From Citrobacter youngae (GTDB lineage Bacteria; Pseudomonadota; Gammaproteobacteria; Enterobacterales; Enterobacteriaceae), in NCBI RefSeq assembly GCF_003818115.1, contig NZ_RPOI01000020.1, positions 1-64,000 of the forward strand: a stretch of DNA of 64,000 nt, in the 5' to 3' direction. Of this stretch, positions 37,805 to 48,600 are shown piece after piece; position 1 is the stretch's first letter, and each line of letters opens with the position of its first letter. Under the pieces are notes generated by a model that saw only the letters and a list, made by a program, of their open reading frames with translations, made no database searches and had not been told where the DNA came from. Both the position numbers and the translations under genes were made by a program.

Positions 37805-38512
37805 TTAACGCGGGGTTAAGTTAACGCTGGCGATTTCTTCTTCGGTCAATGGACGGTATTCTCCGGGCGCCAGATCCTCATCAAGCTTGATGGCACCGAT
37901 GCGTTCACGATGCAGTTCCACAACGTGGTTTCCCACGGCGGCAAACATACGTTTAACCTGATGATAGCGCCCTTCACTGATGGTCAAACGTACCTGAGTC
38001 GGCGTAATCACTTCCAGCACGGCGGGTTTGGTCAGGTCTTTCTCATTGTGCAACTGTACGCCACGGGCAAACTGTTCGGCGGTATCATCTGCCACTGGCG
38101 ACTCCAGCGTCACCAGATAGGTTTTCTCACAATGGTGGCGAGGCGAAGTGATGCGATGTGACCACTGTCCGTCGTCGGTCATTAACACCAGTCCGGTGGT
38201 ATCGATATCCAGACGCCCTGCCGCATGTAGTTTGTGCGCCACTGGTTCATCAAGGAAATAGAGCACAGTCGGGTGATCCGGGTCATCCGTTGAGCAAACA
38301 TAACCCTGGGGCTTATTCAGCATAAAATAGCGCGGGCCATTTTGTTGAACCAGGGAATTACCGTCATATTCTACGTCGTGCTCTGGCAGCAGCTTAAAAG
38401 CGCTATTTCTGACGATTTCGCCGTCGACGGTAACACGGTTACCACGGATCTCACGCCCGGCAATAGCGCGGCTGACGCCGAGTTGCTGAGCGATAAATTT
38501 ATCAAGTCGCAT
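37805..38512 (-). CDS. rsuA: 16S rRNA pseudouridine(516) synthase
   Basis: The 235-residue RsuA isomerises U516 of 16S rRNA during 30S assembly. An N-terminal S4 RNA-binding domain (about residues 1-60: [22 protein letters not shown]) is joined to the pseudouridine synthase domain. The catalytic Asp lies in [25 protein letters not shown] and [18 protein letters not shown] are family motifs. It is divergent from radD across 151 bp. Confidence 0.97.
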   Translation of the reverse strand: MRLDKFIAQQLGVSRAIAGREIRGNRVTVDGEIVRNSAFKLLPEHDVEYDGNSLVQQNGPRYFMLNKPQGYVCSTDDPDHPTVLYFLDEPVAHKLHAAGRLDIDTTGLVLMTDDGQWSHRITSPRHHCEKTYLVTLESPVADDTAEQFARGVQLHNEKDLTKPAVLEVITPTQVRLTISEGRYHQVKRMFAAVGNHVVELHRERIGAIKLDEDLAPGEYRPLTEEEIASVNLTPR

Positions 38513-38663
38513 GAGTGTGATTTTGCCTGTAACAATACGGAAATCGGGCGTTATGCCCGAAAAGTGGAGCCGTTTTCCGCTCAGTATAACGAGCTAACAA
38601 CTTCCCTCAAGGGAAAAAGATTCGTGGCATACTATACGCGAGACTGTTACATATTGTGAGCCC

Positions 38664-40424
38664 ATGATTTTTACTCTTCGTCCTTACCAAAAAGAAGCCG
38701 TGGATGCCACGCTCAACCATTTTCGCCATCACCGTACTCCGGCAGTTATCGTCCTCCCCACAGGCGCAGGCAAAAGCCTGGTGATTGCCGAGCTGGCTCG
38801 CGTGGCGCGGGGTCGCGTACTGGTACTGGCGCACGTCAAAGAGCTGGTCGCGCAAAACCACGCGAAATATTGCGCGCTGGGGCTGGAAGCCGATATTTTT
38901 GCCGCAGGTCTGAAGCGTAAAGAGAGTCACGGGAAAGTGGTCTTTGGCAGCGTACAGTCGGTGGCGCGCAATCTGGACGCCTTTCAGGGAGAATTCTCCC
39001 TGCTCATCGTCGATGAATGCCATCGCATTGGTGATGATGAAGAGAGCCAGTATCAACAAATCCTGACACACCTGACCAACGTAAACCCTCACTTACGCCT
39101 GCTCGGGCTTACCGCCACGCCTTTTCGTTTGGGCAAAGGCTGGATTTATCATTTTCATTATCACGGAATGGTGCGCGGCGATGAAAAAGCACTGTTTCGC
39201 GACTGCATTTATGAATTACCGCTGCGCTACATGATTAAACATGGCTACCTGACGCCGCCAGAACGCCTCGACATGCCGGTCGTACAATATGATTTCAGCC
39301 GCCTGCAGGCGCAAAGTAACGGCCTGTTTAGCGAAGCGGACCTGAATCAGGAACTGAAAAAGCAGCAGCGAATAACGCCGCATATCATCAGCCAGATTGT
39401 CGAGTTTGCTCAGACACGCAAAGGGGTAATGATTTTCGCCGCTACCGTTGAGCACGCCAAAGAGATAGTCGGCCTGCTGCCTGCTGATGATGCGGCGCTT
39501 ATCACCGGGGACACGCCTGGCGCTGAACGCGACGTGTTGATTGAAGAGTTCAAAGCCCAACGTTTTCGCTATCTGGTGAATGTGTCGGTCCTGACCACTG
39601 GCTTCGATGCCCCGCACGTCGACCTTATCGCCATTCTGCGCCCGACCGAGTCAGTTAGCCTGTATCAACAAATTGTCGGTCGTGGGTTGCGCCTGGCGCC
39701 GGGGAAAACGGACTGTCTGATCCTTGATTACGCCGGGAATCCACACGACCTGTACGCCCCGGAAGTGGGTGCGCCCAAAGGGAAAAGTGACAACGTTCCG
39801 GTACAGGTGTTCTGTCCTGCCTGCGGCTTTGCCAACACCTTCTGGGGAAAAACAACGGCCGACGGCACGCTGATTGAGCACTTTGGCCGCCGCTGTCAGG
39901 GATGGTTTGAAGATGATGACGGCCATCGCGAACAGTGCGATTTTCGTTTCCGTTTTAAAAACTGCCCGCAGTGCAACGCGGAAAATGACATCGCCGCCCG
40001 CCGTTGTCGGGAGTGCGACACGGTACTGGTTGACCCGGATGACATGCTGAAAGCCGCGCTCAGGCTTAAAGATGCGCTGGTTTTGCGCTGCAGCGGGATG
40101 GCGCTACAAAATGGGCAGGATGAAAAAGGCGAATGGCTGAAAATTACCTATTACGATGAAGATGGCGCCGACGTCAGCGAACGCTTTCGCCTGCATACTC
40201 CCGCGCAGCGTACAGCCTTCGAGCAACTGTTTATTCGCCCGCACACCCGAACGCCCGGCATTCCCTTACGCTGGATAACCGCCGCCGATATCCTCGCCCA
40301 GCAGGCGCTGTTACGTCATCCTGATTTCGTGGTCGCGCGCATGAAAGGTCAGTACTGGCAGGTCCGTGAAAAGGTCTTCGATTATGAAGGACGCTTTCGT
40401 CGGGCACATGAATTACGCGGTTAA
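38664..40424 (+). CDS. radD: DNA repair helicase-like ATPase RadD
   Basis: This 586-residue superfamily 2 protein (formerly YejH) is implicated in double-strand break repair and stimulates RecA strand exchange in E. coli. Walker A is LPTGAGKS (about residue 30), Walker B is DECH (VDECHRIG), and motif VI is [15 protein letters not shown] zinc cluster follows the helicase core: CPACGFAN, then CPQCNAEN and CRECDTVL. The RadD-specific C-terminal domain ends near residue 586. Length equals the E. coli protein. Confidence 0.96.
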   Translation: MIFTLRPYQKEAVDATLNHFRHHRTPAVIVLPTGAGKSLVIAELARVARGRVLVLAHVKELVAQNHAKYCALGLEADIFAAGLKRKESHGKVVFGSVQSVARNLDAFQGEFSLLIVDECHRIGDDEESQYQQILTHLTNVNPHLRLLGLTATPFRLGKGWIYHFHYHGMVRGDEKALFRDCIYELPLRYMIKHGYLTPPERLDMPVVQYDFSRLQAQSNGLFSEADLNQELKKQQRITPHIISQIVEFAQTRKGVMIFAATVEHAKEIVGLLPADDAALITGDTPGAERDVLIEEFKAQRFRYLVNVSVLTTGFDAPHVDLIAILRPTESVSLYQQIVGRGLRLAPGKTDCLILDYAGNPHDLYAPEVGAPKGKSDNVPVQVFCPACGFANTFWGKTTADGTLIEHFGRRCQGWFEDDDGHREQCDFRFRFKNCPQCNAENDIAARRCRECDTVLVDPDDMLKAALRLKDALVLRCSGMALQNGQDEKGEWLKITYYDEDGADVSERFRLHTPAQRTAFEQLFIRPHTRTPGIPLRWITAADILAQQALLRHPDFVVARMKGQYWQVREKVFDYEGRFRRAHELRG

Positions 40425-40436
40425 TCGTACTTTTGA

Positions 40437-40548
40437 TTGATGTACCAGCCGTTTGAGTATAGAATCTCGCCCGCTTTTGCATACGCAAAGCAGATCACTT
40501 ACCTGTTGCTGGGTCGCCTGTAGCAGGAATTATTAAAGAGAGATTTAA
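40437..40548 (+). promoter_or_regulatory. rplY promoter and leader
   Basis: A sigma-70 promoter reads TTGATG (40437-40442), 17-bp spacer, TAGAAT (40460-40465), about 80 nt upstream of the rplY start. A ribosome site AGAGAG/AAAGAGAG precedes the ATG. The leader of rplY is known in E. coli and relatives to mediate autogenous control by L25. The folding of this leader was not computed. Confidence 0.6.
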
Positions 40549-40833
<285 letters not shown>

Positions 40834-40850
40834 TCGCAAACAAGTTGAAG

Positions 40851-40878
40851 AAAAACCCCGCCAAGGCGGGGTTTTTTT
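40851..40878 (+). terminator. Rho-independent terminator of rplY
   Basis: CCCCGCC-AA-GGCGGGG stem (40856-40871) preceded by A5 and followed by T7. A canonical terminator. Confidence 0.95.
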
Positions 40879-40914
40879 ATGGGATTTTGTAATCGATACT
40901 GATGGTTCTCGTCG

Positions 40915-40950
40915 ACCGGATAAGGCGTATACGCTCTCACCCGGCAAACG
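40915..40950. repeat. REP-like element between rplY and yejK
   Basis: ACCGGATAAGGCGTATACGC..CACCCGGCAAACGG resembles a REP/BIME unit (CCGGATAAGGCGT...CCGGC). It sits between the convergent ends of rplY and yejK. Confidence 0.6.
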
Positions 40951-40953
40951 GTT

Positions 40954-41961
40954 TTATTTCCCGCCCGACGTGCGACGCTGGAGCTGATCGCGCAGGTTCG
41001 GCGGCGTACCTTTGATGGTCAAAGTATCTGTAGCCGGATCCCAGAAAATACGTTCACCCAGTAACATGGCGTCGAAGTTGATGGTTAACCCACCGCCGCT
41101 TCCGGCAAATTTGGTTAACTGACGCAGCGTACTGCGATCCGCCGGAAAGCTCTCTTCCAGCTCGTAGCCTTTATCTGCGGTAAATTCGCTGAAGCTGACT
41201 TCACTGACGCCGGAAAGCTCTTTGGACAGCGACTCCAGCTCGATCTCTTCACCGGCTTGTAGCTGTTCGTTGCAGTAGCTGTACACCTGCTGACGCACGT
41301 TCTGGCGTTCAGCTTTATCGAGCTGCGCCTCGGCAGTAAAGTCGTCCACTGCCTGCAGCAGGCCACGGTTTTGCGCTTTGGCATTCAGACCTTCGCTGGC
41401 ACCGAGGAAATCCATAAAGAAATCGGCGACTTTGCGCCCTACCCGCCCTTTCAGGAACGTCAGATAGCGCGTGGACTCCGGATTGGTTTCCCACTCGGTT
41501 AAATCAATACGCGCCACGATATCCGCATGATTGATGTCCAGATAGTGCGTCGGATTGATATCCAGATTTTCATTGACGCGCATGCTACTTAAATTGTTCA
41601 GCACGGCGACCAACAGATACTCTACCGCCAGATAACGGTAATGGCAGAACAGGACAATACCGCCGTCGGCAAAAGGATATTTCGCCAGCTCGTCCCGCAA
41701 GCGTCCGGTCGCGGCACGACTAAATGCCAGAAAATCCTCTTCACCCTGACGCTGTAAACGCAGCGTTTGCGCCAGTTCACTCTCTTCGCTAAACAGGCCA
41801 TAGGCTTTATTCTTGGCGCTATACACCCGGTGCAGCTCAGCCATCATCTCGACAACCGTCGCTGTCGGTTCCAGTAATGAATCGCGCAAGACCAGCTCAA
41901 GGTTCTGCTCGTCACGTTTGATAAGCTGGTGCAGGGCAATCTGGTTGATATCCAGACTCAT
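40954..41961 (-). CDS. yejK: Nucleoid-associated protein YejK (NdpA)
   Basis: The 335-residue NdpA-family protein is found associated with the nucleoid in E. coli; its exact role is unclear. Conserved blocks include the N-terminal [17 protein letters not shown], the central [25 protein letters not shown] segment and the C-terminal [18 protein letters not shown] ribosome site GGAGAG precedes ATG 41961. It is divergent from yejL across 134 bp. Confidence 0.94.
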   Translation of the reverse strand: MSLDINQIALHQLIKRDEQNLELVLRDSLLEPTATVVEMMAELHRVYSAKNKAYGLFSEESELAQTLRLQRQGEEDFLAFSRAATGRLRDELAKYPFADGGIVLFCHYRYLAVEYLLVAVLNNLSSMRVNENLDINPTHYLDINHADIVARIDLTEWETNPESTRYLTFLKGRVGRKVADFFMDFLGASEGLNAKAQNRGLLQAVDDFTAEAQLDKAERQNVRQQVYSYCNEQLQAGEEIELESLSKELSGVSEVSFSEFTADKGYELEESFPADRSTLRQLTKFAGSGGGLTINFDAMLLGERIFWDPATDTLTIKGTPPNLRDQLQRRTSGGK

Positions 41962-42095
41962 GATAAACTCTCCTTTTAGACCGGGCGGTATTCAACCACC
42001 TGCCGGGCAGTGACGCAATAGAAGATAAAAAAGCAGAAAAAAAACTGTCTGTACGGTAATATGTTGCCCTTTCATGAACAGACTGATTTCGATTT

Positions 42096-42323
42096 ATGCC
42101 ACAAATTTCCCGCTATAGTGACGAACACGTTGAACAACTGCTGAATGAGATGCTCAACGTACTGGAAAAACATAAGGCGCCAACCGATCTTTCCCTGATG
42201 GTATTGGGAAATATGGTGACTAACCTTATCAATACAAGCATCGCACCGGCCCAGCGCCAGGCGATTGCCAACTCTTTTGCCCGCGCATTGCAGTCTTCGG
42301 TAAACGACGACCAAGCGCATTAA
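42096..42323 (+). CDS. yejL: Conserved small protein YejL (UPF0352)
   Basis: The 75-residue helical protein of the UPF0352 family forms a dimer in known structures; function unknown. The sequence [34 protein letters not shown] is highly conserved. It lies 31 nt upstream of yejM in the same direction, suggesting co-transcription. Confidence 0.94.
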   Translation: MPQISRYSDEHVEQLLNEMLNVLEKHKAPTDLSLMVLGNMVTNLINTSIAPAQRQAIANSFARALQSSVNDDQAH

Positions 42324-42354
42324 GAGCCTGCTCCGGGGAAACGAACAACAGTTT

Positions 42355-44115
42355 ATGGTAACTCATCGTCAGCGCTACCGTGAGAAAGTCTCCCAGATGG
42401 TTAGCTGGGGGCACTGGTTTGCCTTGTTCAACATTCTGTTGGCCATGGTACTCGGTAGCCGTTACCTGTTTGTCGCCGACTGGCCGACAACGCTTGCAGG
42501 GCGTGTTTATTCCTATGTAAGCCTGGTCGGACATTTTAGTTTTCTGGTGTTTGCCACCTATCTGCTAATCCTGTTTCCTCTGACGTTTATCGTCATGTCC
42601 CAGAGGCTGATGCGATTCTTATCAGCCATCCTGGCGACAGCAGGCATGACGCTGTTGCTCATCGACAGCGAAGTGTTTACCCGCTTCCACCTGCATCTCA
42701 ACCCCATCGTCTGGGAGCTGGTCATTAACCCTGACCAGAATGAAGCGGCGCGTGACTGGCAACTGATGTTTATCAGTGTGCCAATCATTCTGCTAATCGA
42801 AATGCTGTTTGCGACCTGGAGCTGGCAGAAACTGCGCAGCCTGACGCGTCGCCGCCATTTTGCCAAACCGTTAGCCGCATTCTTCTTCATTTGCTTTATC
42901 GCCTCGCACGTGGTGTATATCTGGGCTGATGCCAACTTCTATCGCCCGATTACCATGCAGCGCGCGAACCTGCCGCTCTCTTACCCAATGACGGCGCGTA
43001 AGTTTCTGGAAAAACATGGTCTGTTGGATGCGCAAGAGTATCAACGCCGCCTGATTGAACAGGGTAATCCGGAAGCGGTCTCCGTCCAGTATCCGCTCAG
43101 TGAGCTGCGTTACCGTGATATGGGAACGGGTCAGAATGTCCTGCTGATCACCGTTGACGGTCTGAACTACTCGCGCTTTGAACAGCAAATGCCTGCTCTG
43201 GCAGAATTTGCCGGGCAGAATATCTCCTTTACGCGCCACATGAGTTCGGGAAATACTGCCGACAACGGGATTTTTGGCCTGTTTTATGGCGTTTCACCAA
43301 GCTACATGGACGGCATTTTGTCGACCCGAACGCCTGCCGCGCTAATCTCTGCGCTGAATCAACAAGGTTATCAGTTGGGATTGTTCTCCTCTGATGGCTT
43401 CACTAGCCCACTGTATCGCCAGGCATTGCTGTCAGACTTTTCGATGCCAAACGTGCAAACGCAATCTGATCAACAAACTGCAAGCCAGTGGATTAACTGG
43501 CTGGGCCGCTATGCGCAAGATGATAACCGTTGGTTCTCATGGGTTTCCTTTAACGGAACGAACCTTGATGACAGCAACCAGAAGAATTTTGCCAAACGCT
43601 ACGCCAGCGCGGCGCAAGATGTGGATGCCAACATCAACCGTATACTCAGCGCCCTGCGTGACTCCGGCAAACTGAACAACACGGTGGTCATTATTACCGC
43701 GGGCCGGGGCGTGCCGTTGACGCAGGAAGAGAATAACTTCGCATGGTCGCGTGGCCATCTACAGGTGCCTCTGGTTATTCACTGGCCGGGAACACCTGCG
43801 CAGCGTATTAATAGCCTGACCGATCATACTGACCTGATGACAACACTGATGCAGCGCCTGCTCCACGTCAGTACCCCAGCAAGCGAGTACTCACAGGGTC
43901 AGGATTTGTTTAATGCAACACGCCGCCATTACTGGGTCACGGCAGCTGACAGCAGCACCATGGCCATTACCACACCAGAGATGACGCTGGTGCTTAATAA
44001 CAACGGTAATTACCAGACCTATAATTTACGCGGCGAGAAAATTAAAGATCAGAAACCGCAGCTAAGTTTGCTGCTGCAAGTGCTGACGGATGAGAAACGA
44101 TTTATCGCTAACTGA
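42355..44115 (+). CDS. yejM: LPS biosynthesis regulator YejM (PbgA/LapC)
   Basis: The 586-residue inner-membrane protein has five N-terminal TM segments (to about residue 190), a basic linker and a periplasmic sulfatase-like domain (about 245-586). In E. coli and Salmonella it is essential or near-essential: it senses periplasmic lipid A and restrains LapB-FtsH turnover of LpxC. The periplasmic domain keeps the VLLITVDGLNYSRFE and SSGNTADNGIFGLFYG segments of the alkaline-phosphatase fold but is not thought to act as a hydrolase. An ORF of the same length exists in E. coli. Confidence 0.96.
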   Translation: MVTHRQRYREKVSQMVSWGHWFALFNILLAMVLGSRYLFVADWPTTLAGRVYSYVSLVGHFSFLVFATYLLILFPLTFIVMSQRLMRFLSAILATAGMTLLLIDSEVFTRFHLHLNPIVWELVINPDQNEAARDWQLMFISVPIILLIEMLFATWSWQKLRSLTRRRHFAKPLAAFFFICFIASHVVYIWADANFYRPITMQRANLPLSYPMTARKFLEKHGLLDAQEYQRRLIEQGNPEAVSVQYPLSELRYRDMGTGQNVLLITVDGLNYSRFEQQMPALAEFAGQNISFTRHMSSGNTADNGIFGLFYGVSPSYMDGILSTRTPAALISALNQQGYQLGLFSSDGFTSPLYRQALLSDFSMPNVQTQSDQQTASQWINWLGRYAQDDNRWFSWVSFNGTNLDDSNQKNFAKRYASAAQDVDANINRILSALRDSGKLNNTVVIITAGRGVPLTQEENNFAWSRGHLQVPLVIHWPGTPAQRINSLTDHTDLMTTLMQRLLHVSTPASEYSQGQDLFNATRRHYWVTAADSSTMAITTPEMTLVLNNNGNYQTYNLRGEKIKDQKPQLSLLLQVLTDEKRFIAN

Positions 44116-44190
44116 TTAATTATAAATCAGTTAGCAGTCCATCCTCTTGCATTCGTGGTGGAAAGCAGTAGTATTAGCAGCCATAAGTGT

Positions 44191-44267
44191 CGGCACGTAG
44201 CGCAGCCTGGTAGCGCACCGTCATGGGGTGTCGGGGGTCGGAGGTTCAAATCCTCTCGTGCCGACCA
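44191..44267 (+). tRNA. proL: tRNA-Pro (anticodon GGG)
   Basis: The 77-nt gene starts CGGCACG and ends CGTGCCGACCA, so the acceptor stem pairs and CCA is encoded. The anticodon GGG lies at 44225-44227 after T33. The T-arm GGAGGTTCAAATCCTC has the GTTCAAATC core. The sequence matches the E. coli proL gene as I remember it. tRNA genes are common island boundaries, and the CDI locus starts just beyond. Confidence 0.97.
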
Positions 44268-44280
44268 AAATTCCCCAAAA

Positions 44281-44307
44281 AACCAACCTTCTACGGTTGG
44301 TTTTTTT
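44281..44307 (+). terminator. Terminator of proL
   Basis: AACCAACC-TTCTAC-GGTTGGTT followed by five more Ts, 14 nt after the tRNA end. Confidence 0.9.
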
Positions 44308-44363
44308 ATGCCTGTTTTCTGTATGGGGAAGCAATGGGGAATTATCGGGGAAAAACCCCGGCG

Positions 44364-44539
44364 CATATGTGAAGGATCTTTGGTGAATTTAGGAACCAGT
44401 GCATCGCTACGTTTATCGGCATTCTCCAGCTTGATAAGTCATTAGCAGTTGCTAATGACTTATCACCGTTCTTAATTTTCTCAACGGCCTTATCAAGTTT
44501 GTCTGAAGATGTTGCACAAAGGAAATCATTCTCAACAAC
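44364..44539 (-). pseudogene. Orphan CdiA C-terminal module remnant (frameshifted, truncated)
   Basis: Read leftward from 44539, a frame opens with VVENDFLCATSSDKLDKAV and continues EKIKNGDKSLATANDL, resembling the start of enterobacterial CdiA-CT regions just after VENN (here VEND). One missing base near 44435 shifts the frame, after which KLENADKRSDALVPKFTKD and PSHM follow to 44364. Homology then stops about 100 bp short of the proL tRNA. No start codon or full toxin domain is present. It lies 2 nt past the cdiI stop, the usual place for displaced orphan toxin modules. The resemblance to CdiA-CT linker sequence is from memory of the family, not a search. Confidence 0.72.
44432..44465. repeat. 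Perfect 34-bp palindrome
   Basis: TGATAAGTCATTAGCA (44432-44447) and TGCTAATGACTTATCA (44450-44465) are exact inverse complements separated by GT. It lies within the orphan CdiA-CT remnant and ends at its frameshift. No T-run follows on either strand, so a simple terminator is doubtful. Confidence 0.8.
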
Positions 44540-44541
44540 AA

Positions 44542-44760
44542 CTACTTACGATTATATTTTAGTACTTGTAAATAGAGCAGTAGCCAAACTCCTGCCCCTC
44601 CCCACACACCAACAATTGCACCAATTTTTCCAGCTAAGATATATTCCGAAAAGGGAACATCTCCTTTACTGATCAGCCAGGTACTAGCAACCATTCCAAT
44701 AGAGAACGTAACTGCCAGTATAAACACCAACTTAATAAGTTCTAATAGAGGATGTTTCAT
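44542..44760 (-). CDS. cdiI: Putative CDI immunity protein, small membrane protein
   Basis: This 72-residue protein has two predicted TM helices (about residues 9-31 and 43-66) separated by a short polar turn (SKGDVPFSEY), and a basic tail (KYNRK). Its ATG overlaps the cdiA stop (ATGA), the position held by cdiI in cdiBAI operons. An inner-membrane immunity protein fits a toxin that attacks or crosses the inner membrane. I do not recognise the sequence family. The coding is AT-rich compared with the surrounding backbone, as usual for exchanged toxin/immunity modules. Confidence 0.72.
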   Translation of the reverse strand: MKHPLLELIKLVFILAVTFSIGMVASTWLISKGDVPFSEYILAGKIGAIVGVWGGAGVWLLLYLQVLKYNRK

Positions 44761-45662
44761 TTACTATCTCCATTAGCTTCTTTTTGCGTCACATTGCCAG
44801 TCCATTCTGAGATTACAGAACCACCAAAACCACCCAGTATACCAGGGTATGGGCTCATTTGACCGCCCTGATATATACCGTATCCGATAGATTTTTCCGA
44901 ATATTTCAGTGAATACTTACTGGCATCCATTCCTAGCTGATTTTTTATATACTGTGATTCAAACTTATTAGTAATTGAAGCACCAATATTATAGCCAAAA
45001 CCTGTACCGGCCATACTGCCCACTACTGATGCGGTACTGTCCTGGCCTTCAATCTGACTGTTCATGTAAGCGCTACCGGCCCCTAACAACTGGTTAGCGT
45101 AATATCCTTTCCTGGCTGTACCTACACCAGTTAAGCCTGACATCATGAAACTGAGGTAATCGAACTTCTCACCGGTATTGCCGGTTGCAACCTGGACAGC
45201 CCCATTTGCTCCGTAACTCAGCCCGGCACTAACAAATTTTTCCGTCAGCGTGGCTGATGACGTTAACAACGAACCCGCTCCGGCAACCGTACCCCAATAA
45301 TTTTCTGGCTCACCGAAGAAAGCCAGAGCTCTATCACCCTGTGACGTATTGCTATTCAGATAGTTTAAGTCGTAGCGGTTACCTTCAATGACGTAGTCCT
45401 TCACATCCGGGTTTTCCAGCGAACCATACAGCCAGCCAGGCCGACCTGCCGCGCTAAGTCCGCCCTCAATATTCCATTTATCTTCCCCGGACAGCGCCGT
45501 CAGAGGGTCGGCAGCCAAATCAATATGCAATTTCAGCCGGTTATCAGCACTAATTACAGCATACTTGTTCTGAATATCTCCGCATTCACGACCGGCTTTA
45601 CGACAGGCAGTCATTTCTCTGTCAAAAGCATGAGCCTCGTCGTAGCTCAGATAGTTATTCTC
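44757..45662 (-). other. Variable C-terminal tip (CdiA-CT) of the exoprotein
   Basis: This stretch encodes residues 3684-3984 after the IENN junction. It begins ENNYLSYDEAHAFDREMTAC and contains several long Gly/Ala/Ser-rich hydrophobic stretches (around WGTVAGAGSLLTSSATLTEK, YLSFMMSGLTGVGTARKG, VVGSMAGTGFGYNIGAS) and a Gly-rich end (GILGGFGGSVISEW). No nuclease or deaminase motif is evident. The composition and the two-TM partner suggest a membrane-active effector. This is inference; no characterised toxin is recognised. Confidence 0.6.
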
Positions 45663-48600
45663 AATCGCATTTTTCCCGGCCTGCGCCCCGGCAGCCGCCG
45701 ACGCCGTGCTATCGCCCGACAGACCACCGGCCATCCCTGCTGATATCGTTGCCAGCGTGCTGATGGTCTGCTTCTGATCCTCACTCAGTTGCGACAGGTC
45801 AGTCACATCAGGATACAGCATACCTGCAATCGCCCGGGCCGCAAGTTCACCCGTTGCCGCACCCGCTGCGCCCGCCGCCGCGCTGTTGCCCTGCATCGCC
45901 GCCACTGCGCCGCCCAATATCGCGTGGGCAATGACATTTACCGCAGTATTGCCCTCTGTCGATTTAAGCAGATGCGCCAGCTCCGGTGCCGACGCCCCCG
46001 CCAGCGCGGCCCCCATATCACCGCCAGCCAGCCCCTGAAGCGCCGCCGTTGCCGCCTGAATCCCCCGCTGAATATCGCTGCCCGTGCCATACTTCGCCAG
46101 TTCTTCCTTATACTTCGGCGTATCTTTCAGCTTATCCGCAGGCAGATTCGGATTGTCCCTGCGCGCCTCTTTCAGCGCATTTATCTCTCCCTGTGTTCTG
46201 GCAATATCCGCTGCCTGACCGCCAATATCACCGATGAGACTTACCGTCTGCAGCCGCTTCTGCTCTTTCTCTTTGTCAAAAATCGGGCTGATGCTGTCGT
46301 TCGCATGTTCCGTATCACGGCTCAGACCGGATACATCCTGCTGCTGGTTCGCTGTATCACGAACCGTAATTGTTCCTTCCGCTACCGCCGCCTGCGTAGT
46401 TCCTTCCGCATGCCCGCTGTTGCCACCCGCTGAAATCATTCCACCCGGCATATTGCCTTTGAACGCGTCGCTGCCAAAAGAACCGCCGCCGCTCAGGCTG
46501 ACGCCTGAATGACTGACCTTAAAATCCGCTTCGTTATGAATGTCCCTGAACCCCAGCGTTCCGGTATCCAGGCTGCTTTTATCCCCCGTTGCCGTCGAAG
46601 CGATTACCGCGCCATCCAGTTGCGTGTGACGTCCCACCGTCACATCAAATCCGCCATCGCCGGCAAAAAGCCCTGTCTGCTCCTGAACCGAGTCATAAGT
46701 ACTTTTCATCTTGTCCTGGCTGGCGCTGATATAGCCCGAACCGGTCATGCTACCGAAGGTAAAACTGCCGCCTGCCGCTACGCTGTTCTGCTTCGATTTG
46801 TAGTCGTTGCTGTCCTGCTGGCTGCTCATCCACAGGTCGCGACCAATATCCGCGACCACTTTATCGCCGCTGACCTGCGCGCCATTCAGAAGGGCATCGC
46901 GACCACTGGTCATCGATACAATGCCACCGCTGTCCAGCGTGGTCTCCGTCCACGCCGTGCCGTTACCCTTCTCATGTCCTTTTGCCGCATTCACGTTGGC
47001 GAAGACGCTGATACCATAGCCATTGGTTCCTCCGCCAATGCTGACCCCTACACCGCCGCCGCTGCTGCTATTTTTCCCGGTTGTCTGTTGAGTGTTTGCC
47101 GCACCGCTCAGTACGATATCATTCGCTGCTGCAAGCGTGGTGTCCCCACCCGCCTTTATCTGGCTGCCGCCGATCAGAATATCGCCGCTGTTCCCGCTCT
47201 GACCTTTACCCGTCGCCGTAATAGCCAGATTGTTGCCTGCATTCAGGGTGCTGCCTGCCACAGTATCACTCCGGGCATGCTGCTCAGACTTTGATTTCTG
47301 GGAAGTCAGAGAAATGCTGACGCCTATACCGTTATTCGGATCGCCGCCAGCCTGAGCAACTGCAACCCCCTGCGCAGCCTGCACGCCGGAAAGCGCCGCT
47401 TTCGTTGCCTTCAGAGCCGCAAGACGATCGTCACTCTCATCTTTCGCATCCTGCGCTGCTGAAACCGCGCTGTTCACCGCACTGCCCACAGCCCCTGACA
47501 ACGCCACCGTCAGTCCGCTGGTTTTCTGCTCAAACTTCTCATCTCGGGTGCGTTTGTCGTGTCCCGGTTCAATAAGTACACTATCGCCGCGAACAGCAAT
47601 ATCTTTCTGGGCGATGATATCCGCGCCGCCGATATGTGCCTGCTGGCCTGCGGTGATACTGACGTTGCCCCCCGTAGAACCGACCGTACTGAAGCTCTCG
47701 CTTTGGGTGGTGCCTTTTTCGCGCAGATCGTGCGTCGTTTTACTGCTACCGATGGTGAAGCCGATCCCGCCCGACCCCATCAGCCCGCTCTTTTTCGTCT
47801 CTTTAAAGCGCCATGAGGTATCCGTATTGGTGGCAGCAACGATATCCACATTGTTGCCAGCCCCCAGCGCCACATTGCCGTCACCGGCAACGGCTGAGCC
47901 CTGTACCAGAATGTTATTCCCGGCGGCGACAGCCACATTGTCCCCGCTCAGCAACGCGCCTTTTTCCCGCGTAGCACTGTCTTCTTCAATCGTATGGGTA
48001 GTCTTTTTACTGAGGAATCCTTTTTTGGTTTTCGTGGTTTCCTGGTAGTGATAATCGCTCTCTGTGGCGGTCGTGAGATTCACATCCCGGCCTGCCGTGA
48101 CGCCGATATCGCCCTGCGCCGTAACATCCGCTGCCTGCGCACTCACATCGCGCCCGGCGATAATGACCGTGTCGCCACCGCTGGCAATTTCCGTCCCCTG
48201 CTGGCGTACGGCGTCATTGACCACGGTTTTCTTCTTCGCACGATAGCTGTCGCCGTCGGTTGTTACTTCAGCCAGCAGGTTGACATCACGCCCGGCCAGC
48301 AGACCCACATCATTTTCCGCTGCCAGCCCGGCCGCGTGAGAATTAATATCCTGACCCGCTTTTAACACCAGATTGTCACCCGCTGAGACGGTGGTACGGG
48401 AAAGCCCGGTGCTGTGCGATTCACTGCCGCCGTTACGGCTATTCTGCTGAGTGGTGGCCGCATTCAGATTGAGATCGTTACCTGCTGTAAGCTGAGCATT
48501 CCCTCCCGCGTTAACATTGCTGGCGGTGACGTTGAGGTTATTCCCGGCATTGATACCGAGGTTACCGCCCGCGCTGATGGTGCTCCCCTGCCAGTCCACG

